From: Thiomicrospira microaerophila
GTDB lineage: Bacteria > Pseudomonadota > Gammaproteobacteria > Thiomicrospirales > Thiomicrospiraceae
DNA length: 62,882 bases
Direction of reading: 5' to 3'
Assembly: GCF_000934765.1 (NCBI RefSeq)
Contig: NZ_JYNN01000017.1
Coordinates: 1-62,882 of the forward strand
The notes under the pieces are model-generated. The model did no database searches, had not been told where the DNA came from, and saw nothing but the letters and a program-made list of their open reading frames with translations. Positions 28,771 to 37,941 of this stretch are shown here, in pieces (position 1 is the first letter of the stretch; the number at the start of each line of letters is the position of its first letter). The position numbers and the translations under genes are program-made.

Positions 28771-29820
28771 TTATTCTTGCACTTGCCAATGGCCGGTTTT
28801 ATCTGAGCCTACTCGCTTTAATTTACCTGCTTGTTGCAACTTGGTAATCGCCCTGCCAACGGTGCGAATATCTTTGCCGACTATTTCAGCCAATTGCGAC
28901 CTCGTCAGTTCAGGCGTTTGCAATAGCAAATGTAAAATAACCTCTGGGGTTTTACGACTTGCAATCTGTGCGACTGGATCAACAGGTAATTTTACAGGGG
29001 CGTTTACAGGGGCATTTACAGAGGCGTTTACAGGGGCGTTTACAGGGGCGTTTACAGGGGCGTTTACAGGGGCGTTTTGTTCTAACGTTTGCTGGATAAC
29101 GGACAGCATAAAATAAATAAAAGGTGTGCTGTCGGCAAGCTGATCGGCTTGTTCAAGGGCGTGATAATAGTCTTGCTGATGTTCTTTAATCACACTTTCG
29201 AGTGGCAATGATAAAAACAACGGATGCCATTTAGATAAAATCAGCGTTTGCCAAAGTCGCCCCATACGACCATTGCCATCGGCAAAGGGGTGAATAAACT
29301 CAAACTCATAATGAAATACACAACTGGCGATCAGTGGGTGGTCTTTAGTATTTTTTAACCACTGGATTAAATCAGCCATTAAACCGGATACTTGGTGCGC
29401 TGGTGGCGCGACATGATGCACTACACCGCCTTTATGAATACCCACACCTTTATTGCGAAACTCACCTGCATTTACTAATATATCGCGCATCATCAAACCA
29501 TGTGCATTGAGTAAATCGTTCAGATTGCCAGGTTTAAAACTTGGCAGCGCATCATAAGTCGCAATCGCGCCTTTTACCTCAGCCAGTTCGCGCACACTCC
29601 CCAAAACCGGCTTACCCTCAACCACCGCAGTAATCTGCTCTTCGGTTAAGGTGTTGCCTTCAATCGCCAAAGTGCCAGTAATGGTTTTAATGCGGTTTTG
29701 CTTGCGCAGTTGCGGCGACGCATTCAACTGACTGGCGTTTAATTCACCGACCTGTTGGCTGATTTGCGCCACTAAATTCAAAATATCGGTGGTAATGGTA
29801 AACGGCGGTTGATAGGCCAT
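28771..29820 (-). CDS. Fic family protein with C-terminal winged helix
   Basis: A 349-aa protein. The N-terminal domain has a possible inhibitory or TPR-like segment (TGTLAIEGNTLTEEQI), then the Fic motif HPFADGNGRMGR with H177. Fic enzymes transfer AMP or related groups to target hydroxyls. A linker of seven 12-bp repeats encodes APVN units (about residues 249-276). Then a winged helix (LLLQTPELTRSQLAEIVGKD) follows, as in DNA-binding Fic proteins. Its ATG overlaps the hsdS stop (TAATG), placing it inside the type I operon between hsdS and hsdR. The target is unknown. Confidence 0.9.
   Translation of the reverse strand: MAYQPPFTITTDILNLVAQISQQVGELNASQLNASPQLRKQNRIKTITGTLAIEGNTLTEEQITAVVEGKPVLGSVRELAEVKGAIATYDALPSFKPGNLNDLLNAHGLMMRDILVNAGEFRNKGVGIHKGGVVHHVAPPAHQVSGLMADLIQWLKNTKDHPLIASCVFHYEFEFIHPFADGNGRMGRLWQTLILSKWHPLFLSLPLESVIKEHQQDYYHALEQADQLADSTPFIYFMLSVIQQTLEQNAPVNAPVNAPVNAPVNASVNAPVNAPVKLPVDPVAQIASRKTPEVILHLLLQTPELTRSQLAEIVGKDIRTVGRAITKLQQAGKLKRVGSDKTGHWQVQE
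28991..29074. repeat. 12-bp tandem repeat, 7 units (fic gene)
   Basis: Seven units of TTTACAGGGGCG; the second and third units have one substitution each. They encode an APVN linker on the minus strand, one APVN being altered to ASVN. The frame is kept, so slippage alters only linker length between the Fic and HTH domains. Confidence 0.95.
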
Positions 29821-31013
29821 TAAGCTGCCTCATCTGAATGAGATTTCGGGAAGCTCAACAACAGGTCACGATAATACTCGTATTGCTTTTGGCGTAACTC
29901 GATTTCGCGGGGGAGACCTTCTTGGATTGACGTTGTTAAGGTTTCGAATTTTTCTAAAATCTCTACAATTCGACTTTGCTCTGAATGAGGTGGAACTGGT
30001 ATAGGAAATTTAAGAAACATAGGTCTGCGAAGCGATGTTACTGATGAGCTCACGGAAGCTTTTTGAATATAGTCGTTAAAATAAGCCGAGATATAATGGT
30101 ATACGAATCTTGGGTGCATCGAGTCATCAGGTACAATGCGATAAGCTCTTTGATGTAAAGCATATTTTCCTTGAGCATAATGATAAACTTTACCCACACC
30201 TGCGCCATCACCAGCGGTAATAATTGCTGTTTCGTCAAAGTCAAAAGTATTTAGTTTTAAAGGCTCACGACCACGGGCATAAAATATATACTCTCCATTT
30301 TCAATTGCATCTCTGGTATCATGCTTGCCCGTTCCAATTTCAGCAATTTCGCCTAACGTCATCCACGCAACTTCACCCTCTTCAAAGCTCAACAACTGGT
30401 CGCGGTAGTAGTTGTATTGTTTTTTCCGCATGTTAAGCTCGGCGGTCAGCTCGGCGGTCAGCTCGGCGGTCATGGCAGTAAATGCGTCCAGAATGCGCAC
30501 TATTTCAGCTTGTATTGCCAGCGATTTTTCTGGGTTATCTGGGCATGGGATAGGGATTTGGTAATTTAAAATCGCAGCTTTATTCCCACGTGGCATTTTT
30601 GCGCCTTTAGCATGCTGCATGTTGTAAGAGAAAAAATCGTCTGACGACAAAAGGTAGTAGAGATAATCAGAGCTTACTATTTTCTTGAAGTTTTCTAATA
30701 TGCGTACAGCGAGCACATCACCACTACAGCCACCTGAATAGGTCGCCTTCCAAACTTTCTTGAGGTATGGGCGGATATTGCCTAGTAGGATGTCTCCCAA
30801 TTCATATGCGGTCAAACGCTCCGTGTTAGGCATATAAGTCGCGTCGACACGACCGCCTTTGTTAGCAACAAGGTTATCTACCCCAACAAAGGACGATGCA
30901 CATAGACAAGACGCATCCACTCGCGTTTGGGAATACTCTGCTACATCGCCCAGAGCTTTCCACTCAACCTCAGCCCCATCCAGCAGTTTTTTCATGTAGC
31001 TCAAATGACTCAT
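29820..31013 (-). CDS. hsdS: Type I restriction-modification specificity subunit
   Basis: A 397-aa HsdS with two target-recognition domains, at about residues 14-170 and 215-370, each followed by a conserved helical spacer. The central spacer holds TAEL three times (182-193) before [17 protein letters not shown]; the distal spacer repeats the theme as [16 protein letters not shown]. In EcoR124, two versus three TAEL repeats change the spacer of the bipartite site from 6 to 7 bp (known for that family). The DNA target here cannot be read from sequence. Its start overlaps the hsdM stop by 4 bp. Confidence 0.95.
   Translation of the reverse strand: MSHLSYMKKLLDGAEVEWKALGDVAEYSQTRVDASCLCASSFVGVDNLVANKGGRVDATYMPNTERLTAYELGDILLGNIRPYLKKVWKATYSGGCSGDVLAVRILENFKKIVSSDYLYYLLSSDDFFSYNMQHAKGAKMPRGNKAAILNYQIPIPCPDNPEKSLAIQAEIVRILDAFTAMTAELTAELTAELNMRKKQYNYYRDQLLSFEEGEVAWMTLGEIAEIGTGKHDTRDAIENGEYIFYARGREPLKLNTFDFDETAIITAGDGAGVGKVYHYAQGKYALHQRAYRIVPDDSMHPRFVYHYISAYFNDYIQKASVSSSVTSLRRPMFLKFPIPVPPHSEQSRIVEILEKFETLTTSIQEGLPREIELRQKQYEYYRDLLLSFPKSHSDEAA
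30436..30471. repeat. 12-bp tandem repeat encoding three TAEL units in hsdS
   Basis: Three perfect copies of AGCTCGGCGGTC, read on the minus strand as TAEL x3. Equivalent repeats in EcoR124/EcoDXXI vary by slippage and set the spacing of the recognition site. Perfect identity suggests recent or ongoing variation. Confidence 0.95.
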
Positions 31014-32575
31014 GCTTCAAGCTCCTCACCTTCAATTTCCGCCACAATGGCGTTAATATCACTGCGAAGCGCATCAATTTTAGCAACGGTGATTTTAAGT
31101 TCGGCATTAAGCTCTGTAATGTCCACTAACTCGCGGTTGTCTTTCGCTTCTACATAACTGCTAACCGATAGGTTGTAGTTGTATTTATCACTTGCTATAT
31201 CTTCCAACTCAACGGATTTGGCAAAATGCTCTACGTTTTCTTTACTGGCAAACACCTTGATGATTTGCTCAATATGCTCGTTAGTTAGCGTGTTGTTATT
31301 GGTTTCTTTTTTAAACAAACCGCTGGCATCAATAAACTGGGTGGTGGTGTCGGTTTTGTGTTTAGACAACACTAAAATATTCACCGCAATGGTAGTGCCA
31401 AAGAACAAATTTGGTGCCAATGAAATCACGGTTTCAACATAGTTATTATCAACCAAGTACTGGCGAATTTTTTGCTCAGCACCACCACGGTAAAAAATAC
31501 CGGGGAAGCAAACAATCGCCGCACGACCTTTGCTTGATAGGTAACTGAGCGCATGTAGCACAAAGGCAAAGTCGGCTTTTGATTTAGGCGCAAGCACACC
31601 AGCGGGCGCAAAGCGGTCGTCGTTGATTAAGGTTGGGTCGTCATTACCAATCCATTTCACTGAATAAGGCGGGTTAGAGACAATGGCATCAAACGGTTTG
31701 TCATCTAAAAAGTGGGGTTCAGTTAAGGTATCGCCCAACTGAATATTAAACTTGTCGTAGTTTATGTTGTGCAAAAACATATTCATACGCGCCAAGTTGT
31801 AGGTGGTGTGATTGAGCTCTTGTCCAAAAAAACCATCCTCAATGATATGCGCATCAAAGTGCTTTTTAGCTTGTAAGAGCAACGAGCCCGAACCCGCCGC
31901 AGGGTCATAGATTTTATTCACACTGGTCTGGCCGTGCATGGCCAGCTGTGCGATCAATTTTGAAACATGCTGAGGCGTAAAAAATTCGCCACCGGATTTA
32001 CCCGCATTAGCGGCATAGTTTGAAATCAGGAACTCATAAGCATCACCGAATAAATCAATTTGGTTGTCTTCAAAATTACCGAAGGTTAAACCTGCTACGC
32101 CTTTTAAAACAGCAGCTAGGCGTTTGTTTTTTGTCTCTACCGTGTTACCCAGACGATTACTGGTCGTATCAAAATCTGCAAACAAGCCTTTGATGTCTTT
32201 TTCTGAATCATAGCCATTGGCTGAGTTTTCGATTGCAGCAAAAATAGCGGCCAAATCCGTATTTAAATTTTCATTCTTGTGCGCATTGGCCGCCACATTG
32301 CTAAACAACTGGCTAGGGTAAAGAAAATAGCCTTTGGTTTTAATGGCATCTTCTTTAGCAAACTTGATGTTTTCGTCATCGTCAGACATGGCCGCATAAT
32401 TAACGCTCTCATCACCGCCAGTGATGTAGTTGACAAAGTTTTCACTGATAAAACGATAGAACAGCGTACCCAGTACATATTGTTTAAAATCCCAGCCATC
32501 CACTGAGCCGCGCACATCGTTGGCAATCGCCCATATTTGGCGTTGAAGTTCGGCTCGTTGTTGTAAACTTGTCAT
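31010..32575 (-). CDS. hsdM: Type I restriction-modification methyltransferase subunit
   Basis: A 521-aa N6-adenine methyltransferase. The N-terminal HsdM domain contains [38 protein letters not shown] is the family entry motif. The SAM motif is [12 protein letters not shown] (D224) and the catalytic motif SNPPYS (NPPY at 301-304). The length matches EcoR124 HsdM. It is the first gene of the restriction operon, 44 bp after the 135-aa recombinase-associated gene, so the cargo may be read from the integration module as well as from its own promoter. Confidence 0.96.
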   Translation of the reverse strand: MTSLQQRAELQRQIWAIANDVRGSVDGWDFKQYVLGTLFYRFISENFVNYITGGDESVNYAAMSDDDENIKFAKEDAIKTKGYFLYPSQLFSNVAANAHKNENLNTDLAAIFAAIENSANGYDSEKDIKGLFADFDTTSNRLGNTVETKNKRLAAVLKGVAGLTFGNFEDNQIDLFGDAYEFLISNYAANAGKSGGEFFTPQHVSKLIAQLAMHGQTSVNKIYDPAAGSGSLLLQAKKHFDAHIIEDGFFGQELNHTTYNLARMNMFLHNINYDKFNIQLGDTLTEPHFLDDKPFDAIVSNPPYSVKWIGNDDPTLINDDRFAPAGVLAPKSKADFAFVLHALSYLSSKGRAAIVCFPGIFYRGGAEQKIRQYLVDNNYVETVISLAPNLFFGTTIAVNILVLSKHKTDTTTQFIDASGLFKKETNNNTLTNEHIEQIIKVFASKENVEHFAKSVELEDIASDKYNYNLSVSSYVEAKDNRELVDITELNAELKITVAKIDALRSDINAIVAEIEGEELEA

Positions 32576-32619
32576 TTGTTAATTCCTGTTTTCTGCTTAA
32601 TTTTTTATACCGTGTTTTC

Positions 32620-33027
32620 TTATTCTGTTCTTTCTCGATCAATCATCGGCAAAGGCTCATTCAACTTTGCCTCGGTTAATCCATATTTATAGGCATTGTA
32701 CTGCCATCTTACAAACTGTTCTAACAAAGCAGCATTTTTCTGCTTGAGCATGTCGTTTTCTGCCCGAAGGTGCGCAATACGATCTGCCGCCACATTCAAA
32801 TTACTGGGCTTTGGTTTATCTTGGCCACGCTGCCTGATTCCTGATTTCCTAGACTTGAAAGCATCACGAATATCTTGGTTTGCATAGAGTGTTTGTCTGG
32901 TCGGCCTGAAGCTGATTAGCGGTTCAATAGAATCAAGAACCGCATCCCAAGTAAGTTTCTCATCTCCCCATCCAAGAATATGACTCACAACCGCTTCTAT
33001 ATCACTCTTTGATAAATGCTTAGCCAA
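32620..33027 (-). CDS. Small recombinase-associated protein (TnpC-like)
   Basis: A 135-aa protein. The N-terminal part is globular and helical (SKSDIEAVVSHILGWGDEKLTWDAVLDSI; SFRPTRQTLYANQDIRDAFKSRK). A coiled coil follows (IAHLRAENDMLKQKNAALLEQFVRW). Small basic-plus-coiled-coil proteins accompany tyrosine recombinases in Tn554 (TnpC) and similar elements, where they aid integration or orientation. The start is TTG 33027, with AGGAGG nine bases before it and inside the end of the 676-aa recombinase gene; no ATG fits. It is the fourth gene of the integration module. Confidence 0.7.
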   Translation of the reverse strand: MAKHLSKSDIEAVVSHILGWGDEKLTWDAVLDSIEPLISFRPTRQTLYANQDIRDAFKSRKSGIRQRGQDKPKPSNLNVAADRIAHLRAENDMLKQKNAALLEQFVRWQYNAYKYGLTEAKLNEPLPMIDRERTE

Positions 33028-35050
33028 GGCCGCCTCCTAAAAGTGCTTTAGCTTGCTCAGCTAATTTCTGTTGATCTTGTTTTAATCTATTCTCACCGTG
33101 CTTGTTACGAAGTACGCGGTTTGTTTGTGAAAAGGACTTGTCATTTGAGAGTTTAATCAACGAGCCATCTGGCACGGTTGGGTCTTCAAGAATTTCAACA
33201 AGCTGCCTCAAGTGGGTCAGGGTATGTTGATGATATTCATACCAACGATCAGCCCCAGCTAAGCCTTCATTAATAGCCGTTTCAGAAGCCTTAAACTGCT
33301 CTTCAACTTCGGCCAGTTGGGCTTTTATTCGCCGTAATTTCTCTTCCTCACCCTTAACGCAGACTTGCTCGGCACAGTTCAAACAGTCACGATACTTATC
33401 GCAAGGCGATATGGTGTAGTCATGAACACAGAAACCATATTCAGTGACGTGCGCAGTGCCCTTTTCCAGGGTATTGAACTCTTGAATTGTGATCGGGATA
33501 TGCTTTTTCGCTTCACCTACTGGGCCAAATAATGATTTTGATGGGTCGAACTGCTCCGCACGCACAACCATCTCAAACTCACTCATTTGGTTATAAACAC
33601 GGTTTTGCTTTGCGTCAGCACGTCCAGCCCATTTAGCTAACTCGTCCTGCGCCATACCTCCGCGTTCAGCAATGGTTGAGAGTAGGTGACGCATTTGATG
33701 TGAAGTCGCTTTTAACCTATTGTTTTCATCACCTATGTAACCATGACGATCAAAAATACTTTGCTTCGTCACTTTATCTTTTGTTTTTTTAGTTGATAAA
33801 TCGTCATTGAAAACATTATTTTCTGGAGCCCATAGAATAACCGGTGAAACTCCTCTCTGTTCATGAAGAAGATTTCTCGTCATGCAAAAAAGGGCATTGC
33901 TATATTTAATGCCTTGTTCTTTTGATAACCACGGAAAAGCTTCAGGCTGTCGAGGCATTACATAATCATTCCAAAGTTCATCTAGGCTATAGCTGTAATT
34001 CTGCGACTTTAACTGCATTCTAGATAATGATGACATCGCGGAACCTGAATTTCTTGCGGCAAAACCTAAAGCCAAAGCTGCTTCAATAGCTGTTAATTTT
34101 TTCATTGAATCAACATCTGGACAATCAGGATGTCTGTAAAATTCTTGTGGATTGTTTTCAATCCATTTCGCTAAATCACGAGCAGGCGCGGTCAATGATT
34201 TTATTCTTGCAATCGCCTCTTTGGCTATTGGCTCCATTACTTTTGGAATCCACTTGATATCACCTCCAAAGCCTTTTCCAGAATAAAAGCGCCAGCCATA
34301 TTGAATATCACCCTGACTGTCATTTTCCTCCACTTCGCAATCAACGGGTAAAAGCAAGATTTCAGTTATACGCGATGGCGCACACATCAGCATCGCAAAT
34401 ACTGATGATGTAAAAATATCTTTAGGATTTTCAGGGTTGAGTGCAAATATCTCAGCCATCGCTTCAAGCACATCGGAAGAAGGGAGTTTCTTTTCTCTAT
34501 CAGCTTTGGCTTTTTGACCAGTATTGACTCGATCATTCGCACGTTTTATTGGATTTTTCCATGAGTCCAACTTTTCGGGAACTAAGTTTTTATCACTGAC
34601 AAACTTAGCTAATCGCTCAATCTCCCTACCAGCGTGATAGGCGGCCGCTTTTTTATAAAACTCCCGTGCAACCACTGAAGCTTCATCTAACACTGAAATC
34701 GAAATCCTAGAAATATCTGCCGTTCTGTTGTGTTTTAAAAGTGCTTGCTCAATACATCGCAATGCTCGCATTTCATTTCTAGCTACAGTTGGGTTGTGTC
34801 CTTGCAGATAGCGAAAATAAGCTTTAGCAAAATCCATAAACTCAGGTGCCAACAGATCAAAATCGGGATTAACACCTCTCGATTTAACACCAACTTTAGT
34901 GAAATTTGCCGCTTTAGGCCACGCCCAATCACCCCACTTTAAATCTGCACCGAAAACGGTAAACTGATTCCTACACAAGCTTATAAACTCATTTAGATTC
35001 CGCGCTGCATCAAGCTCTTTCTTGGGGGTAAAGTGAAATATTTCAGCCAT
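33020..35050 (-). CDS. Tyrosine recombinase 3 of the island (TnpB-like)
   Basis: A 676-aa integrase. The N-terminal core-binding part is long. The catalytic region shows MLMCAPSRITEILLLP (box I arginine), SHQMRHLLSTIAERGG (H-x-x-R), KWAGR and a tyrosine in KQNRVYNQM. The C-terminus has a cysteine/histidine cluster (GFCVHDYTISPCDKYRDCLNC...C), a probable zinc site, then a helical tail. This architecture resembles TnpB of Tn554. It overlaps the 514-aa gene by 8 bp upstream and the 135-aa gene by 8 bp downstream, which indicates one translationally coupled operon. Confidence 0.88.
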   Translation of the reverse strand: MAEIFHFTPKKELDAARNLNEFISLCRNQFTVFGADLKWGDWAWPKAANFTKVGVKSRGVNPDFDLLAPEFMDFAKAYFRYLQGHNPTVARNEMRALRCIEQALLKHNRTADISRISISVLDEASVVAREFYKKAAAYHAGREIERLAKFVSDKNLVPEKLDSWKNPIKRANDRVNTGQKAKADREKKLPSSDVLEAMAEIFALNPENPKDIFTSSVFAMLMCAPSRITEILLLPVDCEVEENDSQGDIQYGWRFYSGKGFGGDIKWIPKVMEPIAKEAIARIKSLTAPARDLAKWIENNPQEFYRHPDCPDVDSMKKLTAIEAALALGFAARNSGSAMSSLSRMQLKSQNYSYSLDELWNDYVMPRQPEAFPWLSKEQGIKYSNALFCMTRNLLHEQRGVSPVILWAPENNVFNDDLSTKKTKDKVTKQSIFDRHGYIGDENNRLKATSHQMRHLLSTIAERGGMAQDELAKWAGRADAKQNRVYNQMSEFEMVVRAEQFDPSKSLFGPVGEAKKHIPITIQEFNTLEKGTAHVTEYGFCVHDYTISPCDKYRDCLNCAEQVCVKGEEEKLRRIKAQLAEVEEQFKASETAINEGLAGADRWYEYHQHTLTHLRQLVEILEDPTVPDGSLIKLSNDKSFSQTNRVLRNKHGENRLKQDQQKLAEQAKALLGGGLG

Positions 35051-36587
35051 GCTGTATGGCCTCCCGCTTTTCTTTACATAGGTTAACTACTTCGGTGACT
35101 GCAATAATTGTTCTATCGTTAATTGAAGCAATAGCGAGGTCGTTTGTTTGTTGATAAACGCTTTCCCGCTCATTAATTAAGTCCTGCACAACCTTTTCAT
35201 GAGGCGCATCTAGCCAAGGCTGGAAGTGGTTACATGTGTAGCAGGGTATCGGAACTCTGGAGCCACAAAAGTCATAACTGCCGCATGTTCCCACATTTTC
35301 ATGCGGATTTAACTTTATACGACTAGATGCGTCATTGCCTCTTCGAGCTTCACTCTCGTCATTAACGATAATCCCCCTAAATGCATTGGCATAGAGTACA
35401 AGCAGGTGACCGACTTTATCGTTTATTTTTCGCGCGTATTCAGGGACATTTTCCACGTAAACTTGGGCGCTCTGCGTGTCAGTATGGTCAAGCAACTCTG
35501 CAATAATAAGCTTTCCATAACCTTCTCTAGCCGCACGAGTTCCGACAGAATATCTAAAACGCTGTGCATTAACATTGATAAGCTCGCCGGTTCTTTCAGA
35601 CATAACCTCAGCTTTTTGAACAACTGCTTCAGCAGCCTTAGAAAACTCGGCACGCTCACAATGCAAAACATCCAAGGCTAAATCATTCACCAGTTGATTA
35701 ATCGCACTGTATTTATCTAATAATTTGTAATCTGGAAAAAGAGGGAGCTCCAAAACAACATTGTCCTCAACCGTTCCAAACTTATCTTCAAATTTTGAAA
35801 TCACATTTGAACGCTGCAAATCAAGAATGCGCCATAAATCTTCAGTCACCTGTATCTGCTTAAATGACTCTCTAAAGCCAACGCCACGCTGTTTTGCTCT
35901 CGGGATATTTAAGACGTAAGCCAGACCTTGATTTTTGTTACTTCCATAAATGACATCTTTCAGCTTCATGTGTGAAAGCTGAATAGGACGTCGACCGGTT
36001 GCACTAAGCAATCGAATCATTGAAAACTGATGGATTGTTATCTTATTTCCTTCATACAAAATTGCAGCGGCTTCATTGATGTTTTGCAATTCTATATCTG
36101 TTAGCGGTCCTTGCTCAGGATCTAACCGTTTAACCACATCACCTTTAACATTACATTTTAAACGCCATGAATCCAACAAATCTACAACTTCATCAGAAAC
36201 CCCTTCATAACCAAGTTCATGCCATTTTTTGAGGAAGCCTTTTATTGTTCCTAAGTACCATTCATGCTCCCGATCTAAAGAAGACCTGAAATTTATCAAA
36301 CTCTCAACTGTGATGTACTGGCTTTTACTAAACTTCAAATAATCTCTAAAACGGTCATAAATATTGCTTGCATGACTTGAAGAAAAGTTTCTTACATAAA
36401 AAGCCATAACCTTTTTCAGAGAATTGAACAAACTAGCATCAATAAGGTTTTCAATTAAGCCAAAATTAATCGTTAGAGCTTTTGAAACAATCCATTTATC
36501 ATCGGTTAAGTTGAACGAATAACCTGATTTAGAAATAAATTCATCTCCAACATCACTCGCTGAAAGCTTCATTAACTTTTTTTGCAT
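35043..36587 (-). CDS. Tyrosine recombinase 2 of the island
   Basis: A 514-aa site-specific recombinase. Box I is LLSATGRRPIQLSHM. Box II reads AQRFRYSVGTRAAREG, where the usual H of HxxR is replaced by Q. The C-terminal AELLDHTDTQSAQVYVE supplies the H and the candidate nucleophilic Y. Past it is a cysteine-rich tail (GTCGSYDFCG...PIPCYTCNHFQPW), probably zinc-binding. The variant box II is seen in accompanying recombinases of multi-integrase elements, so the protein may be active only with its partners; this is inference. ATG 36587 directly follows the TAG of recombinase 1. Confidence 0.88.
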   Translation of the reverse strand: MQKKLMKLSASDVGDEFISKSGYSFNLTDDKWIVSKALTINFGLIENLIDASLFNSLKKVMAFYVRNFSSSHASNIYDRFRDYLKFSKSQYITVESLINFRSSLDREHEWYLGTIKGFLKKWHELGYEGVSDEVVDLLDSWRLKCNVKGDVVKRLDPEQGPLTDIELQNINEAAAILYEGNKITIHQFSMIRLLSATGRRPIQLSHMKLKDVIYGSNKNQGLAYVLNIPRAKQRGVGFRESFKQIQVTEDLWRILDLQRSNVISKFEDKFGTVEDNVVLELPLFPDYKLLDKYSAINQLVNDLALDVLHCERAEFSKAAEAVVQKAEVMSERTGELINVNAQRFRYSVGTRAAREGYGKLIIAELLDHTDTQSAQVYVENVPEYARKINDKVGHLLVLYANAFRGIIVNDESEARRGNDASSRIKLNPHENVGTCGSYDFCGSRVPIPCYTCNHFQPWLDAPHEKVVQDLINERESVYQQTNDLAIASINDRTIIAVTEVVNLCKEKREAIQHG

Positions 36588-37793
36588 CTACTTTTCAATT
36601 CCTGTTTGTAATTTAAGAAATGCCTCGTTAGCTTTATTTTTGATGTAACGCTGATTGTAATGTGCCGCGGTTCCAGACCCTTGCTTCCAGCCCATTAACC
36701 ATGAGCGAAGCTGCTCTTGCTGAGCTTCATCAGGCGACTCATCCATAGAATCCATTAACTGAGAAAACCGCTCATTCCATTTATGACGCAAAGCATGGCC
36801 AGTAAAGTCAATGAGTTTAGGAGACAAAGCCTTAACAGTGGTCATCACTTTGTTATAAGTTGCTTTTGAAACAGGCTGCCCTGACGTTGGACCTGGCTTG
36901 TGCACCACAAACAAATATTCATGCTTTCTTGCTGACACCTCATTTCTGCGATAGTTCATTACGTAGTTATGAATCTCGGCGGCAAGACTTTCTTTAAGCG
37001 GAATCCTTCTATCCATTGTTTTAACCAAAGGCTGATCTACCCTTGGATCTGACTTCTCATCCGCACGTCTCGCAATCACTATTTGATTATTAGAAAAGTC
37101 AACGTCTTTCACCTTTATCGAGAGCAGTTCACCCATCCTGATTCCAAGATAATGCAGCATCAAAAACATTAGTCGATTCCGAACCTTGGTTGATTCACCC
37201 TCAAAAGGATTCAAATCTGATTCCGGGCGAAACACCTCAAACAACAATTCAACTTGTTCATCAGTCAATCCCTTTTCAACCAATGACTGATTGCGCCCCT
37301 TTTTTACTGGACGACGAGAACGAATTTTTTTGACCAAACCAACAAGCTTTTTTTGATCGGTAGAACCACCAACATTTAACACAGCGGCTAACCACTCTAT
37401 ATACTTTGCAATCACTGAAAGTCTTCTATAAACAGTTTCGCTTGCAACCCTTGGCCTTCTTACTTTAACTAAACTTGTCACCTTATTTGCAGCAACTTTG
37501 CTTGAAAGGTTGAACTGACAATAATCGGCTAACGCATCAACTTCATTCAATTGAAAAAAAGTACCTGCCCTCAACCTTTCCACCAAGTCAATCTGCCGTT
37601 CATCACAGAACTTCAGTAAAACAGATATTGACGACAAAGCACTTTCCATAGAAGCGAAAGACAGTGAAGCGTTTCTTACTTGAGTTGTTATAAATAAATT
37701 TGGATAAAACAACGGCAAGCCTGAGCCAACCTCAAGCAAAAGGCAATAGCGCTCACCACTTTCCATCACAAAGCTTTGAATTGAAATTTTCAC
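36588..37793 (-). CDS. Tyrosine recombinase 1 of the island (TnpA/GmtY-like)
   Basis: A 401-aa phage-type integrase. A SAM-like core-binding domain precedes the catalytic domain. R219 is in HYLGIRMGELLS, HALRH gives H333 and R336, and GWKQGSGTAAHYNQRY gives the nucleophile, most likely Y379. All catalytic residues are present. It is the first gene of the integration operon. The start is GTG 37793, 49 bp from the right-end repeat, so its promoter lies within the end of the element. In circular form the junction would put it just downstream of sequences now at the left end. Confidence 0.9.
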   Translation of the reverse strand: MKISIQSFVMESGERYCLLLEVGSGLPLFYPNLFITTQVRNASLSFASMESALSSISVLLKFCDERQIDLVERLRAGTFFQLNEVDALADYCQFNLSSKVAANKVTSLVKVRRPRVASETVYRRLSVIAKYIEWLAAVLNVGGSTDQKKLVGLVKKIRSRRPVKKGRNQSLVEKGLTDEQVELLFEVFRPESDLNPFEGESTKVRNRLMFLMLHYLGIRMGELLSIKVKDVDFSNNQIVIARRADEKSDPRVDQPLVKTMDRRIPLKESLAAEIHNYVMNYRRNEVSARKHEYLFVVHKPGPTSGQPVSKATYNKVMTTVKALSPKLIDFTGHALRHKWNERFSQLMDSMDESPDEAQQEQLRSWLMGWKQGSGTAAHYNQRYIKNKANEAFLKLQTGIEK

Positions 37794-37841
37794 ACGACTA
37801 CCATTAACAGTTTTTAACGTAATACTTCATATAATAACCTA

Positions 37842-37873
37842 AAAAAATACCTAACACAATTAAAGTTAGGTAT
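37842..37873 (-). terminator. Right attachment-like site (attR) and ssb terminator
   Basis: Contains the 18-bp repeat (37842-37859). ATACCTAAC (37847-37855) and GTTAGGTAT (37865-37873) form a perfect 9-bp stem. Read on the minus strand the stem ends in a run of Ts, 68 bp past the ssb stop, and fits an intrinsic terminator. The same dyad with a 9-bp spacer has the form of a recombinase core site. Confidence 0.72.
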
Positions 37874-37941
37874 CTTAAATTTAAACGATATTAAACAACA
37901 GATTACAAGTAATAATTTTACATTTAAGTATCAAGTATGTT

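Larger units (their letters stand above)
22485..37859. mobile_element. 15.4-kb integrated island with recombinase trio and type I R-M cargo
   Basis: All genes run leftward. The element is bounded by identical 18-bp direct repeats (22485-22502 and 37842-37859) lying in related hairpins of about 45 bp. At the right end are three tyrosine recombinases and a 135-aa protein with overlapping ends. The cargo is hsdM-hsdS-fic-hsdR, a serine recombinase and a DUF6932/HTH-ImmA pair. It has none of the 14 iterated palindromes and its non-coding DNA is AT-rich. The module resembles multi-recombinase integration modules such as RIT elements, Tn554 TnpABC and the Gamma-Mobile-Trio islands; which of these it belongs to cannot be settled by eye. 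The boundaries are inferred from the repeats. Confidence 0.82.

Noticed and set aside
28991-29074. A second CRISPR-like array
   Set aside because: It is a 12-bp tandem repeat encoding APVN in the fic gene, without spacers.
24655-31013. Inversion-driven switching of hsdS by the serine recombinase
   Set aside because: There is only one hsdS, no partial copies, and no inverted repeats around the recognition domains.
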